Below, in pieces: positions 1-9,312 of a stretch of DNA of 64,000 nucleotides. Numbering within the stretch: the first letter of the stretch is position 1; each line of letters begins with the position of its first letter. The stretch is taken from the NCBI RefSeq assembly GCF_004000745.1, contig NZ_BILV01000007.1:62001-126000 (forward strand), written 5' to 3'. The position numbers and the translations under genes were made by a program. The stretch is from Paenibacillus barengoltzii NBRC 101215. GTDB lineage: Bacteria; Bacillota; Bacilli; Paenibacillales; Paenibacillaceae. A model generated the notes under the pieces. The model was not told where the DNA came from. It saw only the letters and a list, made by a program, of their open reading frames with translations, and made no database searches.

Positions 1-1396
1 TCGCATAGTCCGTGTAGTTGACTGCCTCGATATAATTCCCAAGCATCGTGCCTTTCATCTCCGTCGGCAGCTCGATTTGGCGGCGATCCTCCGGTACCAC
101 AAACGGATTATGGCTTGAGGTGGTGACAAATTGAGCGTAAAACGGCTTGTCTTGCGCTTTGAGCTCGGCCAGTTTCTCGACGCCAACCCGATACATTTCC
201 TCGTCGGACGCGCCAAAATCGTTAAAATGATCGTTGGCATAATACGGTTTGTCGTAATACTTATCGAAGTTCAGCGCCGGGTACATTTTGTTCCGATCCC
301 AGAAGGTCACCTTGTTAATATGGAACGTATTTGCCGTGTACCCGTATTTTTGCAGCAGACGCGGCAGACTAGGCAGTTCCCGGTCCCCATACCCGGTTGA
401 CATCGCCTCCGCAGCAGTTGGATAGATCGACGTATTGGACATAAACTCGGCATCGGACGTATTGCCGGGGCCAATCTGCTGGAACACGCGTGGAAAGTAG
501 AAGCCTTCCTTCGCTAAACCGTTAAGGACGGGCGTAATTTCTTGGCCGTTTATCTCCAGATTCAATGGGAAGTTCTGAAACGACTCCATCTGCACAATGA
601 TCAAATTCATCCCCTGGGCAGCGCCAAAATAAGCCGGCACCCCGGGCATATCCACTTTGTAAGGATAGCTGCTCTCAAGCTGACGGACTTTGACTGCCGT
701 CTCCTGCAGATTGCCTTCCGCGATCATCCGCTCTTCCTCCTGGTTGCGGATCGCTGCATCAACCTGGAAGTTAAAGAAACCTACGCTTTCGGCGCGCACC
801 AGCTCATTGTCGATGTCTTTGCCCCAGCGGATATAAAGGCCGGATAGCATGAGGCTGACGATCAAGACGAAAGCCACCCCCACCTTCCACGCGAGCGGGG
901 CACGCGGCCGGTTGTTACGGAAACTGAGGCTCCCCAGCCCCTCCGCAAGATTGAACCCTCGAGAAGCCCGGCGCCTGCGGGCCGCACGAAGAATACGAAC
1001 GGCAATCAGCACCGGCAGATCCATGAAATATAGAAATTGTTCAGGCCGTAACAGCGAAGCTACGCTGGCTTTGACCTCAGGAACTTGGTTGAGTCCACTG
1101 AGCACCGCATACGTTGGTACTGTACCGAAGTAGGCATTATAAACCGTCGCGGCAAACAGAATCACGGAGATGATCAAATTTAATCCTAAGTACACTCCCC
1201 ATTTGACCTTAGCCGGCGTCAACAGCTCCACCAAACACATCAGCGCCAACACCGACAGCCACTCTCCGGGCAATCCCTGAACCCCAAGGCTGCCATAGAA
1301 GAAATAACGCAGCAATAACAGCTTCATGCCAATCAGCACAAACGTGACGACGAAATGAATTCGACTTGAGTTACTTGAGTTACGTATGATCTCCAT
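1..1396 (-). CDS. LTA synthase family protein (LtaS-like), 5' part only
   Basis: Reading the minus strand from the ATG at 1396 gives a hydrophobic N-terminal half with about five membrane spans, then an extracellular sulfatase-fold domain that starts near the motif IIVQMESFQNFP. The stretch GPGNTSDAEF contains the threonine that acts as nucleophile in lipoteichoic acid synthases, and MESFQ supplies the metal-binding glutamate. Family members move glycerol-phosphate from phosphatidylglycerol onto lipoteichoic acid or a primer at the outer membrane face. A GGAG-AAAAGAG ribosome site precedes the ATG. The C-terminal catalytic part lies beyond the left edge, so LtaS, YfnI-like and YqgS-like paralogues cannot be separated. 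A long inverted repeat lies over the promoter region just upstream. Confidence 0.85.
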   Translation of the reverse strand, partial: MEIIRNSSNSSRIHFVVTFVLIGMKLLLLRYFFYGSLGVQGLPGEWLSVLALMCLVELLTPAKVKWGVYLGLNLIISVILFAATVYNAYFGTVPTYAVLSGLNQVPEVKASVASLLRPEQFLYFMDLPVLIAVRILRAARRRRASRGFNLAEGLGSLSFRNNRPRAPLAWKVGVAFVLIVSLMLSGLYIRWGKDIDNELVRAESVGFFNFQVDAAIRNQEEERMIAEGNLQETAVKVRQLESSYPYKVDMPGVPAYFGAAQGMNLIIVQMESFQNFPLNLEINGQEITPVLNGLAKEGFYFPRVFQQIGPGNTSDAEFMSNTSIYPTAAEAMSTGYGDRELPSLPRLLQKYGYTANTFHINKVTFWDRNKMYPALNFDKYYDKPYYANDHFNDFGASDEEMYRVGVEKLAELKAQDKPFYAQFVTTSSHNPFVVPEDRRQIELPTEMKGTMLGNYIEAVNYTDYA

Positions 1397-1404
1397 CTCT
1401 TTTC

Positions 1405-1474
1405 TCCGGAATTTACCGTGTATTTACAAAACACACAATTTCTATTCGTTTATTATAACACGGTAAAATCCGGA
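1405..1474 (-). promoter_or_regulatory. 17-bp inverted repeat flanking the LTA-synthase promoter
   Basis: The arms at 1405-1421 and 1458-1474 are reverse complements at 16 of 17 positions and are separated by 36 bp. Each arm contains TCCGGA next to TTTACCGTGT. On the minus strand a TATAAT-type -10 (about 1452-1457) lies just downstream of the right arm, so that arm would occupy the -35/-10 spacer and the left arm the 5' leader next to the ribosome site. That geometry fits an operator pair better than a transcript hairpin, because the upstream arm would not be transcribed. The -35 hexamer is poor. The repeat also lies directly downstream of the mannosidase stop codon. The binding protein is unknown. 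Confidence 0.55.
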
Positions 1475-1481
1475 GTCGAAA

Positions 1482-4037
1482 TTAGATGAAGTCTGCCATA
1501 GAGCGGACCGTCAGCTTGCCGGGATGGCCCGCGACAAAGGGCTCTGCGCTGCCTGTACCGCCCCGCCGCCGGAACTCCACCGTGACCGGAACGCCAGGAA
1601 TGAGATCGAAGTAATTATCGGAGAAAATCCCTTCTTCTTCCGCCGAAATCCACACTTGACGCGCCAACACGTCGCTGATCAGGGTATATTGGCTGCCGCC
1701 GCTGCCGGCCACTTCTTGAAATGTAATATTTGCCTGCGGTAACGAAAGCTCCCTAGCTGAAGCGAAGTAAAAAGGTTTGCTGTCCACGGCCTGTCCCTCG
1801 ATCTCCAGAACCGCATACAGCACAACCTGATGCGTATCACGGCCTTCCAGCCATTCCGCCCGGGTGAATACTCCTGCTTCGACCACCGCATCGGCAGAGG
1901 CGTGAACCTCCAACGTCTGTTCTTTCAACAAGCCCCCCTGGAAGTCATGAAGCGATAACCGCAACCGACCCGTCACCGGCTTCTGCAGATCAGACACGAC
2001 GCTGATCGAAATTGGGCCATCCTCCGGCTCGTAGATCGCCAGCATGATCTCGCGGAAGCTGCGGCGTACCGCATACTGCAACGCCTTCCAGCGTCCGTAA
2101 TAGTCCATCCCTGCCCAGGACGCCACCGGCCAGCAATCGTTCATCTGCCAGTACAACGTCCCCATGCAGTAAGGCTTGTTACGGCGATGCGCTTCAATCG
2201 CCGTGCGGATCGCCTCGGCCTGCAGCACCTGACTCATGTACAGAAACGAAGGGAAATCCTTCGGCTCCGGCAAATAAAGGTCCATGTACTCCTTGATCAA
2301 CTGGTTCCCGCGGCCATTCTTCTGATGGGCCAGCATGATTTTAGACTCCAGTGCCAGCTCGGTCTCCGGCGCGTAAGTCAGTACCGATTTCAGTTCCGGA
2401 AACGATTGGAAGCCGTATTCGCTCATAAAACGGCCGACCCTCAAGTTATAGTGATCAAACGGCTCAACTGCATGCCAGACGCCCCAGTAATGGACATCCC
2501 CCTCACCGGTAACTTGAAGCGCATGTTGATCCGCATCCCCCGTCAATTTACGGATGGGAGAAGAAGGCACGTAGGCAACGCCGCCGCCAAGACGCTCTAC
2601 TGCTTGCGGCAGAATTCGGTGGAAGATCGCCTCGTAATCCGCCCAGATCTGTTCACGCTGCTTGGCGGTATAATCCTTTTTCCAGCCCCAGCCCCCATCC
2701 TCGACATAGTGAGCCCAAGCCGAATCGATTTCGTTGTTCCCGCACCATAGCGCGATACAAGGATGATTCCGCAGCCGCTTGAGGTTGTCCTCCGCTTCGC
2801 GCGTCACGCTGTCCAGAAACTTGGGATCCCCTGGGTACATACTGCACGCAAACATGAAGTCTTGCCAAACCATAATGCCGTACTCATCGCACAGCTCGTA
2901 GAAAATATCCTGCTCATAGATCCCGCCGCCCCAGACGCGAAGCATATTCATGCCGCTTTCGGCTGCCGTGGCGATTTCATGGCGGTAACGCCCCTGAGTG
3001 ACTTCCGTCAAAAAGCTGTCGTTCGGGATATGATTTGCCCCTTTGGCGAAAACCGGCACACCGTTTAACTCGAAGCGGAACGAAGCCCCCGCCTCATCCT
3101 TCTCCCGAACTAACCGAATGTCGCGCAGCCCGGTTCGAACAGAAGCTTCGGCGACCGCCTCCTGCCCGCCGTCTGCCACAAGCTTAGCATGGAAGTTGTA
3201 CATCGCTGGTTCCCCCAGCCCCCGGCACCACCACAGCTTCGGCTCCGCAATGACCGCCGGTACTTCTACCACGTTTACCCCCGGCTCTAATCCCACTGAA
3301 CGCTCCCAGGTCAACTCGCCGTCCGTGAGCTGCATCTGCCCTTCCCAGCGCTCAGCAGTTTCGATTTCTACCACGGCCGTAAGCTCCGCAGCCGAGACGT
3401 TGACCCGGTCCTGGCGAATGAACAGGTCACGAATCACCGGGCCGCTCCAGCCCTCAAGCCGCACCTCGCGCCAAATCCCGCTGGTTACGAAGCGCGGCCC
3501 CCAATCCCAACCGTAATGATACGGCGCTTTGCGAGCAAATACGCTGACCCGTTGGTCGCCTAACCCGCCCAGCTCTGACTGGTCGTTTGTCGCTGGCAGA
3601 CCATACCCCAGCTTCTCGAGCTTCGGCAAATCCTCTGCAATAGGAGAGCGGAAGCGGACAGCAACCTTGTTAACCCCCTTGTGCAGCAGCGGCTTCACAT
3701 CGATGCGCCAAATGCGGAACATATTGTCGGCGGATAAGACGTGCGTCCCGTTCACGGTGACATCGGCGTAGGTGTCCAAACCGTCAAAAACAAGCTCTAA
3801 GTGTCGCAAAGCCAACCAAGCCTCATCCACTTCAAAGGAGGCTTCGTACTCCCAATCTTTTCGATCAATCCACTGCAAATCATGCTCGTTGGTTCCATAA
3901 AACGGACCAGGGATCAACCCGTTGCGATACAGATCCGTATGCACCGTGCCCGGCACGCTCGCAGACTTCCAGTCCGTCTCGTCACTTGCTTTAAAGCTCC
4001 AATTGTTCAGTATAAGTTGTTGTTGTTGACCGCTCAT
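1482..4037 (-). CDS. Beta-mannosidase, glycoside hydrolase family 2
   Basis: An 851-residue GH2 enzyme with the jelly-roll N-terminal domain, immunoglobulin-like middle domain and TIM barrel of beta-mannosidases. The acid/base motif LWCGNNEID (Glu about residue 436) and the nucleophile motif FMSEYGFQSFPE (Glu about residue 540) are both intact, and the N-terminal WIDRKDWEY region is also typical. It should release terminal beta-D-mannose from manno-oligosaccharides. There is no signal peptide, so it acts in the cytoplasm on imported oligosaccharides. I chose the ATG at 4037 because GGGAGG lies 5 nt upstream; a TTG four codons earlier is inside the ribosome site. It is divergent from the binding protein at 4304, suggesting that the importer brings in its substrate. 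Confidence 0.92.
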   Translation of the reverse strand: MSGQQQQLILNNWSFKASDETDWKSASVPGTVHTDLYRNGLIPGPFYGTNEHDLQWIDRKDWEYEASFEVDEAWLALRHLELVFDGLDTYADVTVNGTHVLSADNMFRIWRIDVKPLLHKGVNKVAVRFRSPIAEDLPKLEKLGYGLPATNDQSELGGLGDQRVSVFARKAPYHYGWDWGPRFVTSGIWREVRLEGWSGPVIRDLFIRQDRVNVSAAELTAVVEIETAERWEGQMQLTDGELTWERSVGLEPGVNVVEVPAVIAEPKLWWCRGLGEPAMYNFHAKLVADGGQEAVAEASVRTGLRDIRLVREKDEAGASFRFELNGVPVFAKGANHIPNDSFLTEVTQGRYRHEIATAAESGMNMLRVWGGGIYEQDIFYELCDEYGIMVWQDFMFACSMYPGDPKFLDSVTREAEDNLKRLRNHPCIALWCGNNEIDSAWAHYVEDGGWGWKKDYTAKQREQIWADYEAIFHRILPQAVERLGGGVAYVPSSPIRKLTGDADQHALQVTGEGDVHYWGVWHAVEPFDHYNLRVGRFMSEYGFQSFPELKSVLTYAPETELALESKIMLAHQKNGRGNQLIKEYMDLYLPEPKDFPSFLYMSQVLQAEAIRTAIEAHRRNKPYCMGTLYWQMNDCWPVASWAGMDYYGRWKALQYAVRRSFREIMLAIYEPEDGPISISVVSDLQKPVTGRLRLSLHDFQGGLLKEQTLEVHASADAVVEAGVFTRAEWLEGRDTHQVVLYAVLEIEGQAVDSKPFYFASARELSLPQANITFQEVAGSGGSQYTLISDVLARQVWISAEEEGIFSDNYFDLIPGVPVTVEFRRRGGTGSAEPFVAGHPGKLTVRSMADFI

Positions 4038-4069
4038 AGATCCTCCCAAGTAAACGTAGTAATACTTTC

Positions 4070-4097
4070 ATTATCTCTGTTTATTCGCAAATAGCAA
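4070..4097 (-). promoter_or_regulatory. Candidate promoter for the beta-mannosidase gene
   Basis: On the minus strand TTGCTA (4092-4097) and GATAAT (4070-4075) are separated by 16 bp, giving matches of 4/6 and 5/6 to the sigma-A hexamers about 30 bp upstream of the start codon. Called by eye. Confidence 0.45.
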
Positions 4098-4228
4098 TCA
4101 TTTTGTTATTATTTTGTTAGTTTTTAATTAGAACAAAAATTTGAAATTTCAGAAACCATGTATGAGTTACAGGTTGGAATTCCCCATAAAACAGCACAAT
4201 TGAAGACAATAAATAGTAATCGGGAACA

Positions 4229-4257
4229 TTTCAATGCACTAACAAGTGAGATAAAAT
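4229..4257 (+). promoter_or_regulatory. Candidate promoter for the first sugar ABC operon
   Basis: TAAAAT at 4252-4257 with a poor TTTCAA -35 at 4229-4234 (17 bp spacer), immediately upstream of a perfect cre site. The weak -35 fits a promoter that needs an activator, plausibly the AraC-type regulator encoded at 9313-10818. Confidence 0.4.
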
Positions 4258-4262
4258 TAGGC

Positions 4263-4276
4263 TGTAAGCGCTAACA
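4263..4276 (+). promoter_or_regulatory. cre site (CcpA operator)
   Basis: TGTAAGCGCTAACA matches the catabolite-responsive element consensus TGWAARCGYTWWCW at all 14 positions. It lies about 6 bp after the candidate -10 and 28 bp before the binding-protein ATG, a position that would block transcription when CcpA and HPr-Ser-P are bound in the presence of glucose. Confidence 0.8.
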
Positions 4277-4303
4277 AATATACTAATAAGGGGCGATGAA
4301 AGC

Positions 4304-5632
4304 ATGAAGAAGAAAAGCATCTTGATGGCATTCATGATGATCTTCGCACTATCCGCCGTATTGGCGGGCTGCAGCGGCGGAAATAACGGAAACGGAACAA
4401 CCGCCGATACCGGGAACTCCGGAGGCACGAACACGGCGACCGCAAATTCCGGAAGCGAAGGATCCGGCGAGACAACGCTCAGCGGCAAAGTGACCTTCCT
4501 GACCAACCGCACGGACATGATCGGCAAGGAGTACGACGAATATCTCAAACGATTTAACGAGAAGTATCCCAACATCAAAGTCGAATTCGAAGGCGGCCAG
4601 AGCGACTACAACCAGCAATTAAAAGTCCGGATGGCGAGCGGAGAACTGCCTGATCTGATGTTCGTTCCTGACATTCCGAACTCGGATTTGCCGAAATACT
4701 TCGCCCCGCTGGATGATATGACGTTCAGCAGCGAGTTGACGTTCAAGGATTTCAAATCTTACGAAGGCAAGTTGTACGGCATTACGACCGGGAACGCAAG
4801 CTCCGGAATTGTATATAACAAGAAGGCCTTCGCCGATGCCGGCATCACGGAAACCCCGAAAACCTGGGATGAATTTCTAGCTGCCTGCAAAAAACTGAAG
4901 CAAAACGGCATCATTCCTCTGGCCTCCAACTTCAAGGACAAATGGCCGCTGGGCAGTTGGGTTTACGATTTACCGAGGCTGATCGAAAACAATCCCAACT
5001 TCCCTAACGAAAAGTTGAATACCGATACTCCCTTCACCATGGACAACGGTTACGGCAAATCGTTAAGCCTGCTGAAGGAGCTAGCCGATAGAGGTTATCT
5101 GGAAAAGGACATCAACTCCACCAACTGGGAACAATCGAAAAAGGATGTCGCCAACGGCAAAATGGCTATGTACTACCTCGGCAATTGGGTGATCAATCAA
5201 GTTATCGGCGTAGGGGCCGATGCCGACAATATCGGGTTTTTCCCGCTCCCTTACGACAATTCGGGCCAAATCAGAGCCGCATTAAGCCCTGACTTCTTCT
5301 ATGCCGTCAACAAGGACAGCAAAAACCTTGAGGCAACAAAGGCGTTTCTATCCTGGCTGATCGAGGAATCCGGCTACGAGGACTTCGCAGGTTTTATGTC
5401 CCCGCTGGAGGGCCGTGAGTCAAAGCTTCCGCAGCTTGCCGAGTTCCAGGCACAGGCCTTGGAGCTTCAGGAAGGTGTAGCGGATGATCCTCAGGTCATT
5501 CAAATCTCGAATAAGGCGCAAATCGATTTGCCGGCGATCGCGCAGGAATTCGTTCTCGCCAAGGACCCGCAAACGGTGTTTGACAAGTGGAATAAGGCCT
5601 GGGCCAAAGCGAAGAAAGATCTTGGTTACTAA
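4304..5632 (+). CDS. Sugar ABC transporter substrate-binding lipoprotein (CUT1)
   Basis: A 442-residue family 1 extracellular solute-binding protein. The N-terminus has two to three lysines, a hydrophobic core and the lipobox VLAGC, so it should be lipid-anchored outside the membrane. A Gly/Asn/Ser/Thr-rich linker precedes the two-lobed binding domain. The ATG at 4304 follows AAGGGGCGAT at 8 nt. It heads a run of five genes (binding protein, two permeases, sensor kinase, response regulator). No ATPase is encoded, as usual for CUT1 systems that share an MsmX-type ATPase. The divergent beta-mannosidase suggests a beta-mannoside or similar oligosaccharide substrate; that is inference. Confidence 0.9.
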   Translation: MKKKSILMAFMMIFALSAVLAGCSGGNNGNGTTADTGNSGGTNTATANSGSEGSGETTLSGKVTFLTNRTDMIGKEYDEYLKRFNEKYPNIKVEFEGGQSDYNQQLKVRMASGELPDLMFVPDIPNSDLPKYFAPLDDMTFSSELTFKDFKSYEGKLYGITTGNASSGIVYNKKAFADAGITETPKTWDEFLAACKKLKQNGIIPLASNFKDKWPLGSWVYDLPRLIENNPNFPNEKLNTDTPFTMDNGYGKSLSLLKELADRGYLEKDINSTNWEQSKKDVANGKMAMYYLGNWVINQVIGVGADADNIGFFPLPYDNSGQIRAALSPDFFYAVNKDSKNLEATKAFLSWLIEESGYEDFAGFMSPLEGRESKLPQLAEFQAQALELQEGVADDPQVIQISNKAQIDLPAIAQEFVLAKDPQTVFDKWNKAWAKAKKDLGY

Positions 5633-5645
5633 TCCCACCGGAGGC

Positions 5646-5680
5646 AAAATGGATTATCGGCCTTTTCGATAATCCATTTT
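5646..5680 (+). terminator. Stem-loop between binding-protein and permease genes
   Basis: The 14-bp arms 5646-5659 and 5667-5680 are perfectly complementary around a 7-nt loop. Only a short T run follows (GCTTTCG), so it probably works as a leaky terminator or 3' mRNA stabiliser that keeps the binding-protein transcript in excess of the permease transcript. Confidence 0.7.
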
Positions 5681-5733
5681 GCTTTCGTAACAAGCAGGAC
5701 CCATACAATTCAGCGGAAAGAAGGGACTCCAGC

Positions 5734-6630
5734 ATGCTCGGCTCCATGTCGTACTTGAAGCAAAAAAGGATCATTATTTTCACATTCCTGCTCATTCCAG
5801 TGAGCTTGCTCTTATTGTTTACCTACTATCCTGCGGCCAAGCTCGTCTACTTTAGTTTTACTGCGTGGGATGGTTACAGCCCGGAGAAGCCTTGGGTCGG
5901 ACTTGATAATTACCGGGAAGTATTCTTAAATCCTGATATTTTCGGGGTATTCGCGCATAACTTTGCTTATTTTGTCGTGGGGCTTGTTCAGAACGTGATC
6001 GCCATTTACTTTGCCGTCATCCTGAATTCCCGGCTCCGCGGCAAAAACGTATTCCGGCTGCTGCTTTTTCTCCCGTACATTATGAACGGCGTGGCGGTTG
6101 CCTTTATGTTCGGCTATGTCTTCGATACGACGCAAGGCTCGTTAAACCTGTTCCTGAACAGCATCGGGTTGACCAATCTGAGCGAAACCAGCTGGCTCGG
6201 CACCCCGGGGCTCGTCAACTACGCTCTGGCCTCCACCGGTCTGTGGCGATTCATGGGATACAACATGGTGATCTATATCGCCTCCCTGCAAGCGATCCCG
6301 GCCGATATTTACGAGGCCGCCAAAATCGACGGCGCCAATGCCTGGCAGACTTTTTGGCGCATTACATTGCCGAATATGAGGCCAGTCATCCAGTTGAACT
6401 TGTTCCTGACGGTCACCGGCGCACTTGAAGTCTTCGACCTGCCCTTCGTCCTGACCAAGGGCGGCCCGGCCGGAGCGAGCCAGACGTATGTGCAGCGCGT
6501 CGTCGAAACCGCGTTTGCCTACAACAACTACGGTCTCGCCTCCGCGATGAGCATCATTTTATTGTTCTTTGTTATCGTTGTTGTCGGATTGCAGCAGTTT
6601 GTACTAAGCAGAGGGGGGAGCGGCAAATGA
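5734..6630 (+). CDS. Sugar ABC transporter permease (MalF/UgpA type)
   Basis: About 298 residues with six predicted membrane spans and the BPD_transp_1 EAA loop EAAKIDGANAWQTFWRITLP, which docks on the ATPase. The ATG at 5734 follows GAAGGGA at about 6 nt; a second ATG five codons on is possible. The stop codon overlaps the next permease start by four bases (ATGA), so the two subunits are translationally coupled. Confidence 0.9.
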   Translation: MLGSMSYLKQKRIIIFTFLLIPVSLLLLFTYYPAAKLVYFSFTAWDGYSPEKPWVGLDNYREVFLNPDIFGVFAHNFAYFVVGLVQNVIAIYFAVILNSRLRGKNVFRLLLFLPYIMNGVAVAFMFGYVFDTTQGSLNLFLNSIGLTNLSETSWLGTPGLVNYALASTGLWRFMGYNMVIYIASLQAIPADIYEAAKIDGANAWQTFWRITLPNMRPVIQLNLFLTVTGALEVFDLPFVLTKGGPAGASQTYVQRVVETAFAYNNYGLASAMSIILLFFVIVVVGLQQFVLSRGGSGK

Positions 6631-7457
6631 TTCGAATCCATACGATTGTCAATACGTTTAAATATATCACGCTGTTGATCGGAGTTTTCGTTGTCCTGTT
6701 CCCGCCTTATGTGGTCATTGTCAACTCCTTTAAAGCCGATGAGGAATTCAACACGGGCAGCACGATGGCTTTGCCGGAGAGCTTCTTCAACTTCGACAAC
6801 TTTAGAGCCGTGTTTGAGCGGGGCGGGCTGATTAACGGCTTTACCAATACGCTGATCATCATTTGCGTCTCTCTGGCCTTCAACATCCTGTTCGGCACGA
6901 TGGTTGCCTATGTGCTCGGCCGATTCGAGTTTCGGATGAAAAAAGCTGTCTTCGCCCTCTACCTGTTCGCTACCGTCATTCCGGGAATCACCACCCAGGT
7001 TGCCACGTTCGGAATTATAAAATCGCTGGGCTTGTACAATACGATAGGAGCGCCAATCATTTTGTACATTGGTGCGGATGTGATACAGATCATCCTGTAT
7101 TTACAATTTATTCGCAACATCCCGGTCGATCTCGACGAGAACGCCATGGTCGAAGGGGCTTCCTTGTTTCGGATTTACCGGTCGATTCTCTTCCCGCTAC
7201 TGACGCCGGCGACATCGACCCTGATTATTTTGAAGTCGATCAGCATTTATAACGACATGTACACCCCCTACCTCTATATGCCGAAGCAGACCCTCGGCGT
7301 CGTTACTACGGTGCTGATGCGGTTCCAGAGCCTGAACGTCGCCAACTGGAATCTGATTAGCGCAGCGATCCTGCTCATTTTACTGCCTACCGTCATCCTG
7401 TACTTTTTCCTGCAAAAATATATCTTTGAAGGCGTGACGAGCGGTGCTGTAAAATAG
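6627..7457 (+). CDS. Sugar ABC transporter permease (MalG/CarB type)
   Basis: 276 residues with six predicted membrane spans. The EAA-type loop reads ENAMVEGASLFRIYRSILFP, a mild variant of the family motif. It pairs with the upstream permease, whose stop overlaps its start (ATGA at 6627). It ends 35 bp before the sensor kinase, and with no terminator in between the kinase and regulator are probably in the same transcript. Confidence 0.9.
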   Translation: MIRIHTIVNTFKYITLLIGVFVVLFPPYVVIVNSFKADEEFNTGSTMALPESFFNFDNFRAVFERGGLINGFTNTLIIICVSLAFNILFGTMVAYVLGRFEFRMKKAVFALYLFATVIPGITTQVATFGIIKSLGLYNTIGAPIILYIGADVIQIILYLQFIRNIPVDLDENAMVEGASLFRIYRSILFPLLTPATSTLIILKSISIYNDMYTPYLYMPKQTLGVVTTVLMRFQSLNVANWNLISAAILLILLPTVILYFFLQKYIFEGVTSGAVK

Positions 7458-7492
7458 GAAGAAGTCGATGTGAGAGAGTCAGGGGATAAAAG

Positions 7493-9295
7493 TTGAAAAG
7501 GCTTTGGACTTTATTCGCCAATTTTTCGATGCAAAAAAAGCTGGTTGTCATCTTCGTGTTTCTCATCACGCTTCCGATCATTTATGTCAGCTATTCGTCC
7601 TACCGGACCAACTCGAATGCGAAGCTCGCGAGCACGACGGAATCGGCTGGCCAGTTAGCGGACAACGCCATGGATAAAGTGGACCGTTATATCGCAGACC
7701 TCAAGCGGTATACGATTTTGCCGTTGTACAATAAAGATGTTCAAAGACTTCTCGACCAGGAAGGAACTGACTGGGAGAAAAATTCCACGGTCCATATGTT
7801 TCTTTCGTACTTGACACACATGAAGGATGAAATCTCCGCGGTTTATATGACCGACCGGTATGGAATGATTTTTTACAATAATAAATCGGGGCAACATGAA
7901 CCGTATCCTTATGAGCGGTTAGCGGAATGGAAGAAGCAAACCGCCGCGGCCGGGGTTGCTCCGGTTCTTGTCGGCACGCATCCGATTCGGGTCAACGGTT
8001 CCGAGGAGCTGCAGGTGTTCAGCGTCATGCGCTCCATCCAATCGATCAGTACGCTGGAGTACATCGGAATGATCGTTATCGATGTCGATGCCCGGCTGTT
8101 CGAAGGGATCATCCAGCCCTTGAACAACGTGACCCACGGCAATGCCGTCATCGTTGATGAGAACGGCAGGATTGTATACGACAGTGATCCTGCCCGGCTG
8201 GGCCAGGACTTGACCGGAAGCCCCCTGCTGGCCGGAGCGACGGAGTCCCGCGGCAGCTTCCGCCTGAATATTGGGGGTGAGCCTTATATCGCCGTATATT
8301 CCGTATCCGGGCAGACGGGGTGGAAAACACTGGTGACCATTCCGCTGAAGGAATTGCTCGCCCCCATCAAACAAAGCCGCAATTCCATGATGGTCATGAC
8401 CTTGTCCATCCTCGGCATTGCCCTGGCGGCGGCCATGTTGATCTCCTATGCGCTGACGAAACCGCTGAAGCAGACGGTGCAGCTGATGAAACAGGTGCAG
8501 CGAGGGAAGCTTGACGTGCGGGTTCGCGTTAAATATAACGATGAAATTGGCCTGCTGGGCAGTCACTTCAACCGGATGATATCCCGCATTAGGGAGCTGC
8601 TCGACGAGGTGGCCGAGACGGAGAAAAGCAAGCAAAAAGCGGATATGCTGGCACTGCAAAACCAGATCAATCCGCATTTTATATACAACACGCTGGAATC
8701 GATCCGCATGCTGGCGGAGCTAAACGACGACGATCAGGTCGCGGAACTCACTTACCTGCTCGGCCTTCTGCTTCGCTACAGCATTACGCGAAGCGCTGAT
8801 GAAATCGTCACTATTCGCCAGGAGATCGACCATGTCCGGAACTATTTGCTGCTGTTGCAGATCCGTTTTCCGGATAAGTTTAATTTTCGGTTCGAAATTC
8901 CGGAGTCTTTTTACGCGCTGCCGATCATAAAGCTGGTCTTCCAACCCATCGTCGAAAACGCTGTATTCCACGGGTTGGAGAAACGCCAAGGCTCGGGGAC
9001 GATCACCATCCGGGCATGGAGCGACGGCGGGGATGCGGTTTTTACCGTGCACGACGACGGCGTTGGGATGACCGAAGAGCGGTTGGTTACGTTAAATCAC
9101 AGCCTGACAGACGGCAAAACCGATAAGTTTGGGATCGGCCTGCGCAACGTCCATGAACGGATTCGGCTGCACTACGGCCACGGCTCCCGGCTTACGGTCA
9201 GCAGCAGGCTGGGCGAAGGCACTACCGTCACGCTGAGAATTGCCGGCTTGTTGAGCGGCGACGAGAATAATTTCGGTATAAATGCGGGTCCGTAA
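7493..9295 (+). CDS. YesM-type sensor histidine kinase
   Basis: A 600-residue membrane kinase: first membrane span about residues 17-33, an extracellular dCACHE-type region, second span about 299-321, HAMP about 322-375, His_kinase domain with the phospho-accepting His395 in NQINPHFIYN, and a HATPase_c domain with NAVFHGLEK, DDGVGM and GIGLRNVHERI. The start is TTG at 7493, eight nt after AGGGG; no other start fits. It should sense the sugar imported by the preceding transporter, directly or through the binding protein, and phosphorylate the regulator encoded 17 bp downstream. Confidence 0.9.
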   Translation: MKRLWTLFANFSMQKKLVVIFVFLITLPIIYVSYSSYRTNSNAKLASTTESAGQLADNAMDKVDRYIADLKRYTILPLYNKDVQRLLDQEGTDWEKNSTVHMFLSYLTHMKDEISAVYMTDRYGMIFYNNKSGQHEPYPYERLAEWKKQTAAAGVAPVLVGTHPIRVNGSEELQVFSVMRSIQSISTLEYIGMIVIDVDARLFEGIIQPLNNVTHGNAVIVDENGRIVYDSDPARLGQDLTGSPLLAGATESRGSFRLNIGGEPYIAVYSVSGQTGWKTLVTIPLKELLAPIKQSRNSMMVMTLSILGIALAAAMLISYALTKPLKQTVQLMKQVQRGKLDVRVRVKYNDEIGLLGSHFNRMISRIRELLDEVAETEKSKQKADMLALQNQINPHFIYNTLESIRMLAELNDDDQVAELTYLLGLLLRYSITRSADEIVTIRQEIDHVRNYLLLLQIRFPDKFNFRFEIPESFYALPIIKLVFQPIVENAVFHGLEKRQGSGTITIRAWSDGGDAVFTVHDDGVGMTEERLVTLNHSLTDGKTDKFGIGLRNVHERIRLHYGHGSRLTVSSRLGEGTTVTLRIAGLLSGDENNFGINAGP

Positions 9296-9312
9296 TTCAA
9301 GGAGGGGATTCA

